From assembly GCA_964034945.1 (NCBI GenBank), contig OZ035962.1, positions 112,717,234 to 112,781,233 of the forward strand: DNA of 64,000 bases, given 5' to 3'. Origin of the DNA: Chrysopilus asiliformis (lineage: Eukaryota; Arthropoda; Insecta; Diptera; Rhagionidae). The notes under the pieces are model-generated. The model did not search any database. It was given only the letters and a program-made list of their open reading frames with translations, and was not told where the DNA came from. Position numbers and translations under genes: made by a program. Shown piece after piece: positions 49,956-61,021 of this stretch. How positions within the stretch are numbered: position 1 is the first letter of the stretch; every line of letters starts with the position of its first letter.

Positions 49956-52828
49956 TTATATGATTCTCCTTTAAAGTACAAACAAAAAAAAAGGTTTTTA
50001 TTTCTATGAATTGCATTTTTTGATGAGTTCCTCCCAAGAATAACCGGCAATAATGTATTTAGAAAACTTGAAATTTATCGTATATCAAATATCGTTTGCG
50101 GCACCAGTTTTTCTTCAAATCAGTAATATCGAAGTTAGCTGATAATAATTGAGTTTTTGGACATAAATTTTTAGGTTAGCAATTGGAGTACTTAATTAAT
50201 TTAAAAATAATAATTTTATGAGTACTTCAAACTTACATTTATTTGTTGTTTTAATGAAAGCCATTAGTTGACAAAATATAATCAAATATATTTTTTAGTT
50301 AACTTTGAAATATATTTCTTTATAGATCTCCATTTTATGATTAATGGAAAAATTCATTTGAACGATTTATTTTGTGATCGTGACTAAACACTAAATGTGG
50401 ATATTTGATAGCTACGTATGTATAGTAGAAATATAAAATATCTAGATTATTCCTATTTTCGTATATGAATTTAGGTGAATACTCCGATATAATGCCATAA
50501 AATACAACATAGAGCTTTGTTAATTTTCCAGCTACCAACTGATTATTTCAAACAAACTCTTCGGAAAACATATAGTGGCGACGGCAATGGTGATGATGGT
50601 AAAATTTTCTGTATGGGGTATGAATCCGAGTCGGGACGAAATTAAGAAGACAAACAGAGAACGGAAAATTTGTTCAGTTTGATTGCGCTACCACGATGGA
50701 TGTACTGTGCTACACATTCAAATACAGAGGTTTCCAGGCATTTTTTCCCTGAAAAAGCGACATATATCTATGTACCTATGTACGATGGTATTATGTTGAT
50801 ATGAAAGTTTTCCTCTTGGACTTTGCACAAACGATGGATGAAAGTCCAAAAAGTCATACCGGAAAATAAATTATACACAGCTACGTACGAGTATAAACAC
50901 AGATATGAATGAGTATAAGCTGGAAAAGTCGAATTTCATGGACATTGTATGGAAGCAGAGGTCAAAGGGGATGATCACCCTGGATGGATTTTTGGTATAG
51001 TGACTAAAAGCGTATACAATTTCTGATACGTACTCGCATCACAAAAAAAAAGTATGTCTGAAATTTTCTCTCTATAAAATTATGTTTTTTTTTCTTCTAT
51101 CTGTCCATCTATGTACTCATTGGGGCTTTTACTCGTCTGTTTACACTCTAATGAAACAAACATTGAAATTGGCCGGATGGCCTTTATATTTGCCAGTGAT
51201 GCTGAAAACTTATATTGCGATCTATCAGATTTGGGAAGATTCTCATTCCACCTTCGAGTTATAGCCATCAGCATCTAATTCAGTACGAGATTCCGCTAAA
51301 GTTTCAGTATTACTTCAATAACATTCGAAATAAATTTTTCGTTTTGATTCAGAGATATTTGATTTTATGTTACAATAATTGATTAGTAAAGGAGAAGCTT
51401 CATTGCATTCAATGTGAATTGAAAGAACCAATGAAACGCTGATATACTTTTTATGTATCTAATAAAAAAATCGAAAAAAATCGATTCAGATGATCTCACC
51501 AAAATGCTGAAATCGAAAAGGAATTGTTTACAACTTCTCCAGTAATGTTTAGATTAAGATTATGTAAATCTAAATAATCAACAATTCATCTTAGAGTAAA
51601 ATATTTTTATAATTTTTAAAAAAATTAACTGTTAACCGAAATACACTGTGTTAGATACTTTCGAGTACACAGAATAAATCACATACAACAACAAATGGGT
51701 CAGGTGTTTCTATTCGTGTATAATGTGCTGAAATTATAATTTCTTTCACATTTCAACGAAAAATGCTATGCGATCCATGTGGGCCACAACATCAAAGAAT
51801 TCATTTGAGGGAAAAACACAAAAATCAAACACAAAAAAAAATCCCATGAAAAAAGATTGTATTCAATATTCAATTTCCTTGGATTTTAAAAATCTGTCAC
51901 AAAACGAAATATGTATGTATATATTGTCCATTCGATGAAATTTATAGAAAAAAAATCACTTAATAACGTCAAAAAATAGGAAAATTTATGACTTTTATTT
52001 ATTTCAAAAAATCAAAATATCTGCAAAAAATAGATTCGCACTTCAATCTAATAATAATCACTTAAGGACGAAAACGGTTTACGGATTCTTTTTCGTCTCA
52101 AGAAGCTTTTTATTATTTTTTTTTTGTGAAAAAATAACGTAAAGGTGTAACGCAAAATTTTCCTGTCTCTCACGATGATTTTTGAGGTGCCTGAAATGTT
52201 TTTGCTAAAATCTCAATGTCATTTGTCTTTTTTCCGCCGTCTTTCTGATCCCTTAGACTTTATGTGGGCGAAAACATGACTTTGTATTTTATTTATTTAA
52301 CTAATTTTTAAACAATTGAAATAAATAACAAGAAAAATTTTGATAATATCAAAACATTCTTAAAATTTGTTCTGCTTTTCAGTAGTAACAATAAATTTAT
52401 TTTGAAACAAGGCAACAAGATTTAAAATAACAACATTTTTGAATTAAATTTAAAATTATGATATCTATTATTTTCTTAAAAAGAAATGGAGGATACAATT
52501 TATATACTTTTTTCTATTAGAATTTTTCAGCTTAAAATGTTATATTATTTTTGTGGATGTTTTCATATCCGATTTTTCTCTTTTATAATATCAAATATTT
52601 TAAAAATTGGGCAAAAATTCTGGAAATTCATTGAATTTAGTAAATTATAATAATAGGTCGGATCGTCATCAAAACGATAAGCCCATAAGAAAACGTAACG
52701 ATTCGGGCTAACTTTTAAGCCATAGTAACCTTTTAAGCTAGATTTTAATCCAAAGCTCCCACATTTTTAAAATAAAGTGAAAAATGTATTTTGAATGTAA
52801 ATTTACATAACCCTTCCATAGATAAAAA
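49956..52828. other. Non-coding, perhaps intron of the homeobox gene
   Basis: No gene or element was recognised. If the homeobox gene's missing exons lie further right, this is intron. Confidence 0.35.
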
Positions 52829-53261
52829 CTAGCTTGCATACCCGTCGTTGCCGGGTTATGTTGGAGCTAAACTGCAGGCCAATCGGCTCGGTAGTTTCCC
52901 CGCGAAAGGGTAACATAGAGGAAGAGCTAAGTTTCTAGATCACTTTACCCCCTCCCCTTACTCCCCCAACTCTCGGGCTACTTTTTAATGGGTCTATGCT
53001 GGGGCTGGACCCCGACGAACATCTATACCAAATTTCAGACCAATCGGTTCAGTAGTTTCCCCGCGAAAGAGTAACATAGCGCAAAAACTAAGTTTCGAAA
53101 TCACTTTACCCCCTCCCCTTACTCCCCCCACCCATCGCTTTTCCGTATGCCTATGTTGGAACACTCATGCCAAATTTCAAGTGAATCGGTTCAGCCGTTT
53201 TTACGTGAAAGAAGAACAGACAGATAGACAGACACCAACTCATTTTTATATATTAGTATGA
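52829..53261 (-). mobile_element. Short non-autonomous Helitron, copy 5 (extra internal unit)
   Basis: It has the same termini as the other copies. Inside, the segment with GTAGTTTCCCCGCGAAAG is present twice, followed by the GTGAATCGGTTCAGCCG unit, making it longer than copies 2 and 4. Confidence 0.82.
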
Positions 53262-53679
53262 TTCAAACAATTCACTTCTTCCCCTTCCTTTGACAAGTGA
53301 TTTTGAGATTCTCTCAGAAAAGGTCGGTTCTATCAAAAAGTTATAAAGACATAAGTTTTTTTTTTGTAATTCGATTTCAATCAGATCAATACAAGAGTAT
53401 TTTATTTCTTCAGAATATAATAAAAATTGCACCACAGGAAATTTTTTGGACAAAAATATCTTACAATCAAAAGTTGTATAACAAAATGTGCCGCAGGCAA
53501 AAATTAGACAAAAAATTATTTCACAGCCAAAAACTTTATAAGGAAAAGCCCCTCGTGAAATTAAAAAAAAACACACACCAGCCCTTTCTTTTCCCTTATC
53601 GGGATTTTTTGTTTGTAACGAAAAAAAACTGAAAATAGTTTGACGCCTCCATAACCTCTTATACTAGCTCTACGATTGT

Positions 53680-54243
53680 TATACCCGTATGGTGAAACCA
53701 AAGGGTATATTAACTTTGCTTTACCGTTTGTAACGCCAAGATCTCGTCATCGCACACAAACATGAATTACACCAGTGTGTTTAGAATGATAAAAAAAATT
53801 GAATTTAGCATGTCCGTCCGTCTGTCCGTCTGTCCGTCTGTCTGTCCGTCTGTTTGTGGCGCGGACTGCGGGCGCACGGATTGAGCTAGAGACTTGAAAT
53901 TTTGCAAAGATCCGTTTTTTGTAAAATGCGAGGCTAAGTTCGTTAATGGGCAAAAATGGACCATTAGGGGGGATACCCCCTATACGAACGAAAACGTTTT
54001 TTGTAAGTATCGCAAAAACGGTGCATCTCATCAAAAAAGTGCAAGAACAAAAGTTATTTAGGATATGATTCTACATAAAACTCCCATACATCAAAATCCG
54101 ATTCGAATAAATTTTAAAAAATATTATTGGAAAGTTTGACTTCAAAGTGAAATTTTGGTACAACTGTTCGAATTTTGATACGAATATCACCATACGGGTT
54201 TTTAATGATTGCCAGATTGGCAATTATAGCTTTTGTTATGTTT
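53680..54243 (+). mobile_element. DINE-1/HINE-like element, copy 3
   Basis: Subterminal repeats are at 53683 and ending at 54199, the (GTCC/GTCT)n tract at about 53813-53852, and the 3' hairpin ATTGCCAGATTGGCAAT outside the right repeat. It is very close to copy 1 in sequence. Confidence 0.75.
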
Positions 54244-55832
54244 GTTGACTTAGTTTTGAAACTTTTCAGATTTTTTTTATACTCTTAACTCATCCCCAAA
54301 GAATAAAACCAGTATAAATAAAATCACACCTACGCGATACTATGGAAGTAAGGTCCTTTTGCTAAAATTTCAGCTCCATTCGACGTACTTGTAGTACTAT
54401 ACTTGAATTATTCATTTTTGCTTGCGTGAGCCAACATTTAACTTGTTTTGTAAAATTTATTTAAAACATCAAAATCAGAAAAAATGGGTTTAAAAAATAA
54501 TGGCTTAATATTTGGTTTCATATAAGTACGTCAACTGGGCAGCTACATAAAATCATGTGATTTTTTCGTAATTTGCTGTGACGATTGTTAGCCTTGCCAA
54601 ATTTTGATTTGAATTTTTGACAATAACCGCCAAGATCAAGAACATTCTCAGTCATAAAAACATTTTCTAGAGAATCGAGGGAATAGTAGAATTTTGTTAG
54701 ATTAGAAATAGTTGTGTGATTAAGAGTTTTGGTTGTTGGCAGCGATCGCCATCGAATAATTGATAAACGTAAAAATGAATGGCGTGTGAGTCAATCAAAT
54801 AATAATGGAAATAAAATAAAAGAAATGCGTCGTAATCTATTTTCGGTGTTTCGGTGTACGGTGCGAAATGACATCGCATATGGAAGATCATGATTTTTTT
54901 TGTGCGTAGAGTGAGGGGGTAATTTTGGAATTTGAACATTTTTTTGAAATGATCCCTGATGAAGGCACTAAATTTATTTTTGTAATAATTCTTCCTTTTG
55001 ACAAAATAACTGACACCATTCCAGGTTTATTTTCAACAGAAATTTTTTTTGAAAATTTTCCATTTGGACATAACAAGTTCCATCGTATATTTCGATTATA
55101 GTGGAAATTCTCAGATTCTCCACTTTTTACATAAACCGAAATAGAATCATTCCCATTATTATGAAGTTAAACGACGATGAGGCAAAATATTTGAAATTTT
55201 GTTTTTTACCCGTCTGATGGTTGTTGCATCAACAATGTTTTCGGATTTTCATTTAACTAATTTCTTTTTTCGAAGCTACAAAACAGAAAAAACGCCCCAA
55301 TTCTGATTTATTATTTTGACTTTGTTTTGTGCGATTTGAAAATGCGTTGGTGTTTGCGATATGTGATTTGATGAAAAATTCGCAACTTTCATTGGTGAGG
55401 TTGGAGACACAATCACTTTGCTTTTATTTTATGTGATACCTAATTAATTAAAATAAAATCAAAATATAAAAAAGTATGTACGAAACTATGAAAGTAATAA
55501 GCAAAAGTGTGAAAAAATACGAAATAATTAAATTTCGCATATAAACAATTAAATTTTGCATAATTCAAGTTTGTTTTTGATCAAATAAATAAAAATTAAT
55601 GATTTAAAAATTTTTGAAAAATGTATAGGAAAAATAAGGAAATAAAAATAAAGAAATCGTTGTAAGAAATTTGTTGTTATTTGCCAAATTGTAAAAGTAA
55701 ATTTTGTAAAAGTGTGGTGTAAAAAGTTTTAATTTTTGGAAAGTTAACAGTGTTTTTGTATTTTTGAGGCATAACCGAATATTTCTGAAATTTAAATCTG
55801 AGTGTTAAGTTAATCGGAAAGTATTGTATATA
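54244..55832. other. Non-coding, no feature seen
   Basis: This AT-rich stretch has no recognisable gene, RNA or repeat. Confidence 0.4.
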
Positions 55833-56071
55833 CCAGGGCACCAATCATGTATTCCGACGCGTCTCTGTCTTTCGACTTCGACGCAGCTTTTAACTCTTGA
55901 CTTCGCCATATCTGCAGCTTGAAATTTCGCGAAATCGTCACTATGGATCGAAAGGTGATTCTGACTCTCATTCCAGGAAATTTGAAGTTGCTGATATGGC
56001 GAAGTCAAGAGTTAAAAGCTGCGTCGAAGTCGAAAGACAGAGACGCGTCGGAATACATGATTGGTACCCAG
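55833..56071. mobile_element. Foldback hairpin MITE, copy 3
   Basis: It has the same arms as the copies at 8354 and 22972. The arms are well preserved, with the outer left end CCAGGGCACCAATCATG. TATA occurs on both sides but is too common here to count as a target duplication. Confidence 0.8.
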
Positions 56072-56644
56072 CTATAGTTGAAAGCAGTATATCTACTAGT
56101 TTTTGCTATTTTTAGGAGAATCATCCAGTTGTGTTTCCAACATTTTGTAGGTAAATGGCCACAGTATTAAGAATTTTACCCCTTTTTGCTTCCATCATAC
56201 AAGTGGGATTTTTTTTCATGAAAATTTTGTCCGTCCTCATACAGAGTATTTGACGACTTTCTTATGTTTTTTATTGTATCTCAAAAGAGATTAATTTTTG
56301 TTGCCGACGAGTGGTTTATCCGTTACAAACGGTATACTAAATCTAAGATACTCGTATATGATAAATCATATAGAGTATAAACACTGGATTTATTGAATAC
56401 ACCTTTTGTCGTTAAAACTTATTTTTAACCAATCACTTTTCCGGTTGTTGGCTTCCGGGAATCCTTAGCAACATAAAAAGTCCCAAAGCCATCGCTGCGT
56501 GGATAAATTGACTATTTTTGTAAAAGAAATTAACTATTTTGTAATTGAAATTAACTATTATAGTAATGGTCACAATTCCACATTATAAAATAGTTATAGT
56601 TACAATTTTTATTCTTTGCGAGTAGGTACTGGTATTATAAATAA

Positions 56645-57132
56645 CTAGCTTGCATACCTGTCGTTGACCGGTTAGGTTTTTTCAATTTTTTTTTTTATGG
56701 TCTATGTTGGAGCTAAACTTCAGGCCAATCGGCTCGGTAGTTTCCCCGCGAAAGGGTAACATAGAGGAAGAGCTAAGTTTCGAGATCACTTTACCCACTC
56801 CCCTTACTCCCCCACCTCTCGGGCTACTTTTTAATTGGTCTATGTTGGGGCTGGACCCCCGAAGAGCATCTATGCCAAATTTCAGGCCAACCGGTTCAGT
56901 AGTTTCCCCGCGAAAGAGTAACATAGAGGGAGAACTAAGTTTCGAGATGACTTTACCCCCTCCCCTTACTCCCCCACCCCTCGCGCTGCTTTTCCGTATG
57001 CCTATGTTGGAACCAGACCTACCACAGACACTCATGCCAAATTTCAAGTCAATCGGTTCAGCCGTTTTTGCGTGAAAGAGGAACAAACAAACAGACAGAC
57101 AGACTTCAACTCATTTTTATATATTAGTATGA
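56645..57132 (-). mobile_element. Short non-autonomous Helitron, copy 6 (three internal units)
   Basis: It runs from CTAGCTTGCATACC to TTAGTATGA and is the longest copy (488 bp). Units of about 155 bp start near 56720, 56875 and 57030. Its terminal hairpin is mutated (GTCGTTGACCGG). Confidence 0.8.
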
Positions 57133-60100
57133 TTTGTCCGACCATTAGTTCTGTGTATTTTAAATCCAAGCCATAATCGAAATGAAATATATCGAATTTT
57201 CTGAAACAAATGTTCTAGGAAAATTTTTATCACATAAATCAATATGTAAGAGTTTGATAATACATACTCGCACTTCACTTTTATCAAAAAGCAATAAGGA
57301 CCAATTTTTCCAATTTACGCCTGTCCATATTGACCGTGACATGTCTCTATGATTTATTACGAAAATATCAATTTCCAGTTTATAGCCATAAATTTTGCAA
57401 CACCAACAACAGGTCGCAATTTATACTTGGCCACAAAAGGAGCCACCATCCAACAGGCAGACATCCTAGAAAATAGCCAAACCGTAGTGCAAATTTCATA
57501 TTTCATACGCTTGAGTGGACCATATAGGCTCCCATCGAATCATCGCCCAACAACTATGTTGAGTGTTCAACATAAAAAAATATGTTTTCTCTATAAGGAC
57601 CGATGTTGGCAATTTCTAGACAGTCTAGCGTTTATGATGTGTTTATATTCGCACAACCAAAACGAAAAAAAAATAATGATGTAAACATGACTTTATCGGC
57701 TATTGTACATAAATTCGAAATTGATAGACTAAACTTTAGTTTGTTTAGTTCTGCAACATAAAAAGAAGTTCAGGATGTGAAGTTAATTTCACTGACAGGT
57801 TTAATCAATCATCGTAGCTGTTATGATGGGGCTCAGCGGAAAACTGGCATCAAACAAACGACTGGGATTGGGAAAAAAGCTGCAAAGGGTCAGGGACAGG
57901 GATTTTAATGTCGTAATTGAGAAAAACTATTCTAGGGCTAGTGCGTGCAAGCGTGTCAAAAGGGATTTGAGGAAGTTATCGTTTTTTTTCGCAGAAATAC
58001 TAAATTGATTCGCATAGATCAGAGACAAGTGAAAATGTGTAGTGTATAGGAAAATGTCTACTCTAACAAGTGAAATAAGTTATTAATGATGTCATGGCAA
58101 GTAGCAGTTTACATTGCATGGTTATAAAATAATGAAAACCATACAAAGTCATCACCCTCCCTCTCGGCCCCATGAATCAGATATAAAACGTTTTGATCTA
58201 TTATGAAATAAAGTCATGAATAGTTCCGGATTCATTGAGTGGAACGGAAAAGAACTTTATTCGCATCTGTCACACTTTGCGCCTATTTAATCCCTCTTTC
58301 GTCCTTGTGTTCGGAAGGGATGGTCACAAACTAAAGGGAAGCGAATTCCTACCCCGTGTAATGTTTTCGCCGCTTAGACAACATGGATTTTCAATATTGT
58401 TCAGCGTTTAATTTTGCTCTGCTTTTTTCTTTATAGTTTTCCATTATTGAATTAAATGATCTAGCAAAGGACACACCAGCGATTAGGGAAGGTACCGTTT
58501 TTATACTACTTGCTACTTTTAACGATATTTATGATCTGTCCGTATGTGTTGTGTGCGTAAATTGTGATGTCATCCTGAAAAAAAAGGGAAAAGTCATTTG
58601 TTTGTCAATAAAATATTATTTGGAACTTATCATCGCTACATTAAAGTGAGGGCTGAAAAATTCTGCAACAAATGTGCCTTTCTCCATGTTATCATCGTAT
58701 ATTCTGATGATATTCTGTATAGTATGTATTTATCTATTTTGGTTTTTATACATTTGTCGTCTTGATTGTTTTAAGTATTGTTGGAGTTCTATAAACATCT
58801 GTATGTTACGTAGCTGTAGTAGATGAAAATCAGCCGCTTATGGATAGACGCCCATCAGTTTAATCCATTTATTCGGCTATAAACCCGGTATAATTGTCCA
58901 CAGACCCACATGTAATGATCTGTGCCATTTCCTTAATTAGTTTTTTCCCTTTTTCGCAATGGTTTCCAAGCTGTAATCATTTCAGCTCACCAAGAGACAA
59001 CAAACGCGAAATGGCAGAGCAAATCTTCATTAAAGTTCCACTTTGGTGGAGGACCATTTATATCCTTAATGCTAGCGGAACCAACAGGAATTCATCCTGA
59101 AAAATCTGCCCAGGACGAAAAATCTACCCTGCAGGAAACACTGGGGTTCACTTGAGTCAATTTTCAGTGTATGGTAAGCATCTAGAGATTTTGTGTAGCG
59201 AAACATTTGGTTGATTGCTTCAAAATGCTATGGAAAAACATTAAGGATTTGAAGTTGATTTCCTGGTACTTTCACAATATTTAGTGTTTTATTTTGAGAA
59301 ATATTTCTATTGCTTGCGAAATTGATGTGATATCACTTGTCTATCGGTTAAATTACGCCATAGATCTTCTGTGAAGTTTCAAAGATTTATTCTTCAAAAT
59401 TCTATATAAACGACACCTGTGGGACTCTTCAGATGCGTTAAAAAAATATTTGAATTACAATTACATTACAAGAATTACAATTACAACTGAATTTGAATTA
59501 CAATTGAATTACAAGTGAATTGAATTACAAATTATAAAGATTTCCATTCAATCTTTAATTTTAGAGAGAGAAATTTTTCAAATTTTGGATTTAATTGATA
59601 AGCTTTCGAAAAATTCCAAATTTCCACTTCCAAACTTGCCTTATAATGATAAAATATTTATTTTTATTCACCAAGGCCGTAATTAAATATTTTGGTTCTT
59701 AAAGAATCGGTAATACTAAAATATTTTTAAGTGTCCAGTAATATTAAAAGCAATCAATTTTCACTAAAAATTTATTTTCATAATTTAAGCAGTAATTTTC
59801 AATGAAAATCGCATAGAGGTAATAAACAATCAACTTTGTAGACGTCAAGGCAATAATTTCAAGTTTAATGCAATATACAATTAAAAATTATGATTCACAG
59901 TTTTATTGGAAGATCTCAAAATAATTTTAAACATGTATTAATTATTGTTATGCTCAAGAGATTACGGTTGCATCAGTTTGCCAAATTTATTTGCGAGTAC
60001 ACTGTGAGAAGAAATAGATGGAAATGGCATTATTTATAGAGTCACATAACTATAATTATAGCTGATTTTTTTTTATAGAAAAAAATTTTGGGGATAAAAG

Positions 60101-60280
60101 CTGTATGCCAGGCGAGATTTTATTGCGCGATAAGTCATGATCGATTACTTGTTATATATATATTAGCGTGGAAAGTCTGCTATGATAAGTGGTTCTTAAC
60201 AACGAGGCGACGGGGGAGATCCAATCTCAGATGGCAAACCGTCATTAACCAGGGCGGGAAGAAAATTGAGATGTAACGTT
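57133..60280. other. Non-coding, no gene recognised
   Basis: Only short reading frames without family features are present. A run of variants of GAATTACAA at 59452-59532 is a low-complexity tandem repeat. Confidence 0.35.
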
Positions 60281-60580
60281 CATTCAGAAAAGTGGAGTAA
60301 AACTCGTCGACTTGCGTGCGTCGTAATTGCGTGCGTCGAAAAAACATCCAGGTGGCAAGAGGAAACTCTAGAAAACTTTAGCCTATGCTAGGCGCTTGTT
60401 CACCTGCAGAAGGAAAACTAAAAATGTGCCAAACTGTGGCGGGAGAAATTAAGGAACTAAACCTGCAACACGGGTTAACCTGAGATAGGTATTTCGAGGA
60501 TGTGATGTTATGTAATCGATAACTCCGTATGCCTGCTACAGGCCAGAGTTGGCTTGCTAAAAGGTTAACTTAGATCATTG
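60281..60580. mobile_element. Diverged relative of the 47262 MITE
   Basis: The order of words matches the 47262-47533 element: a CATTCAGAAAAGTGG start, GGCGGGAGAAATTAAG, GGGTTAACCTGAGATAGG and CAGAGTTGGCTTGC. The right end runs into the perfect inverted repeat at 60576. Confidence 0.5.
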
Positions 60581-61021
60581 AATATGTACAAATATAGAAG
60601 AATAATGATTAGTTTTCACCTTGGGCCGATGGTGGCGATAGTGTCTGCGGTTCAAGTATTAAATAAAAATCCCCCAAACTTAAAGCTGCGGTATGTGTAT
60701 TAACTAAAATACCCTAAAACTTTAAGCACAATGGGAAATTTGTAATCGCAATGATCGCGGTTTATCATTGTGTGCTGTACGTGTTCAGTTCATTCCTCGT
60801 ATGACACCATAAGAATCAACGCAACACCGCTTTGCTTCTTAAATGTGTGCGTGCTTTTTGGTCTGGGATATTTGTGGGGAAATTCTCAATTTGAATTTAA
60901 ACTAAAAGCTACAATATTACAAAAAATGAGAGAGAAAGAACGATTATTAGCCTCACTATCGCCACCATCGGCCCAAGGTGAAAACTAATCATTATTCTTC
61001 TATATTTGTACATATTCAATG
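60576..61021. repeat. Perfect 68-bp inverted repeat with a 310-bp spacer
   Basis: The arm at 60576-60643 and the arm at 60954-61021 are exact reverse complements by eye over all 68 bases (GTTTTCACCTTGGGCCGATG is part of the left arm). The spacer has a 72-codon reading frame at 60770-60988 without known features. Confidence 0.8.

Noticed and set aside
56682..57086. Long open frames on both strands through the Helitron copies
   Set aside because: They come from the internal repeat units of the Helitron, appear on both strands and encode only repeated low-complexity text such as QTDRQTD.
57349..59100. Several 60-111 codon reading frames
   Set aside because: They have no family resemblance and no splice continuation; the numbers are as expected by chance.
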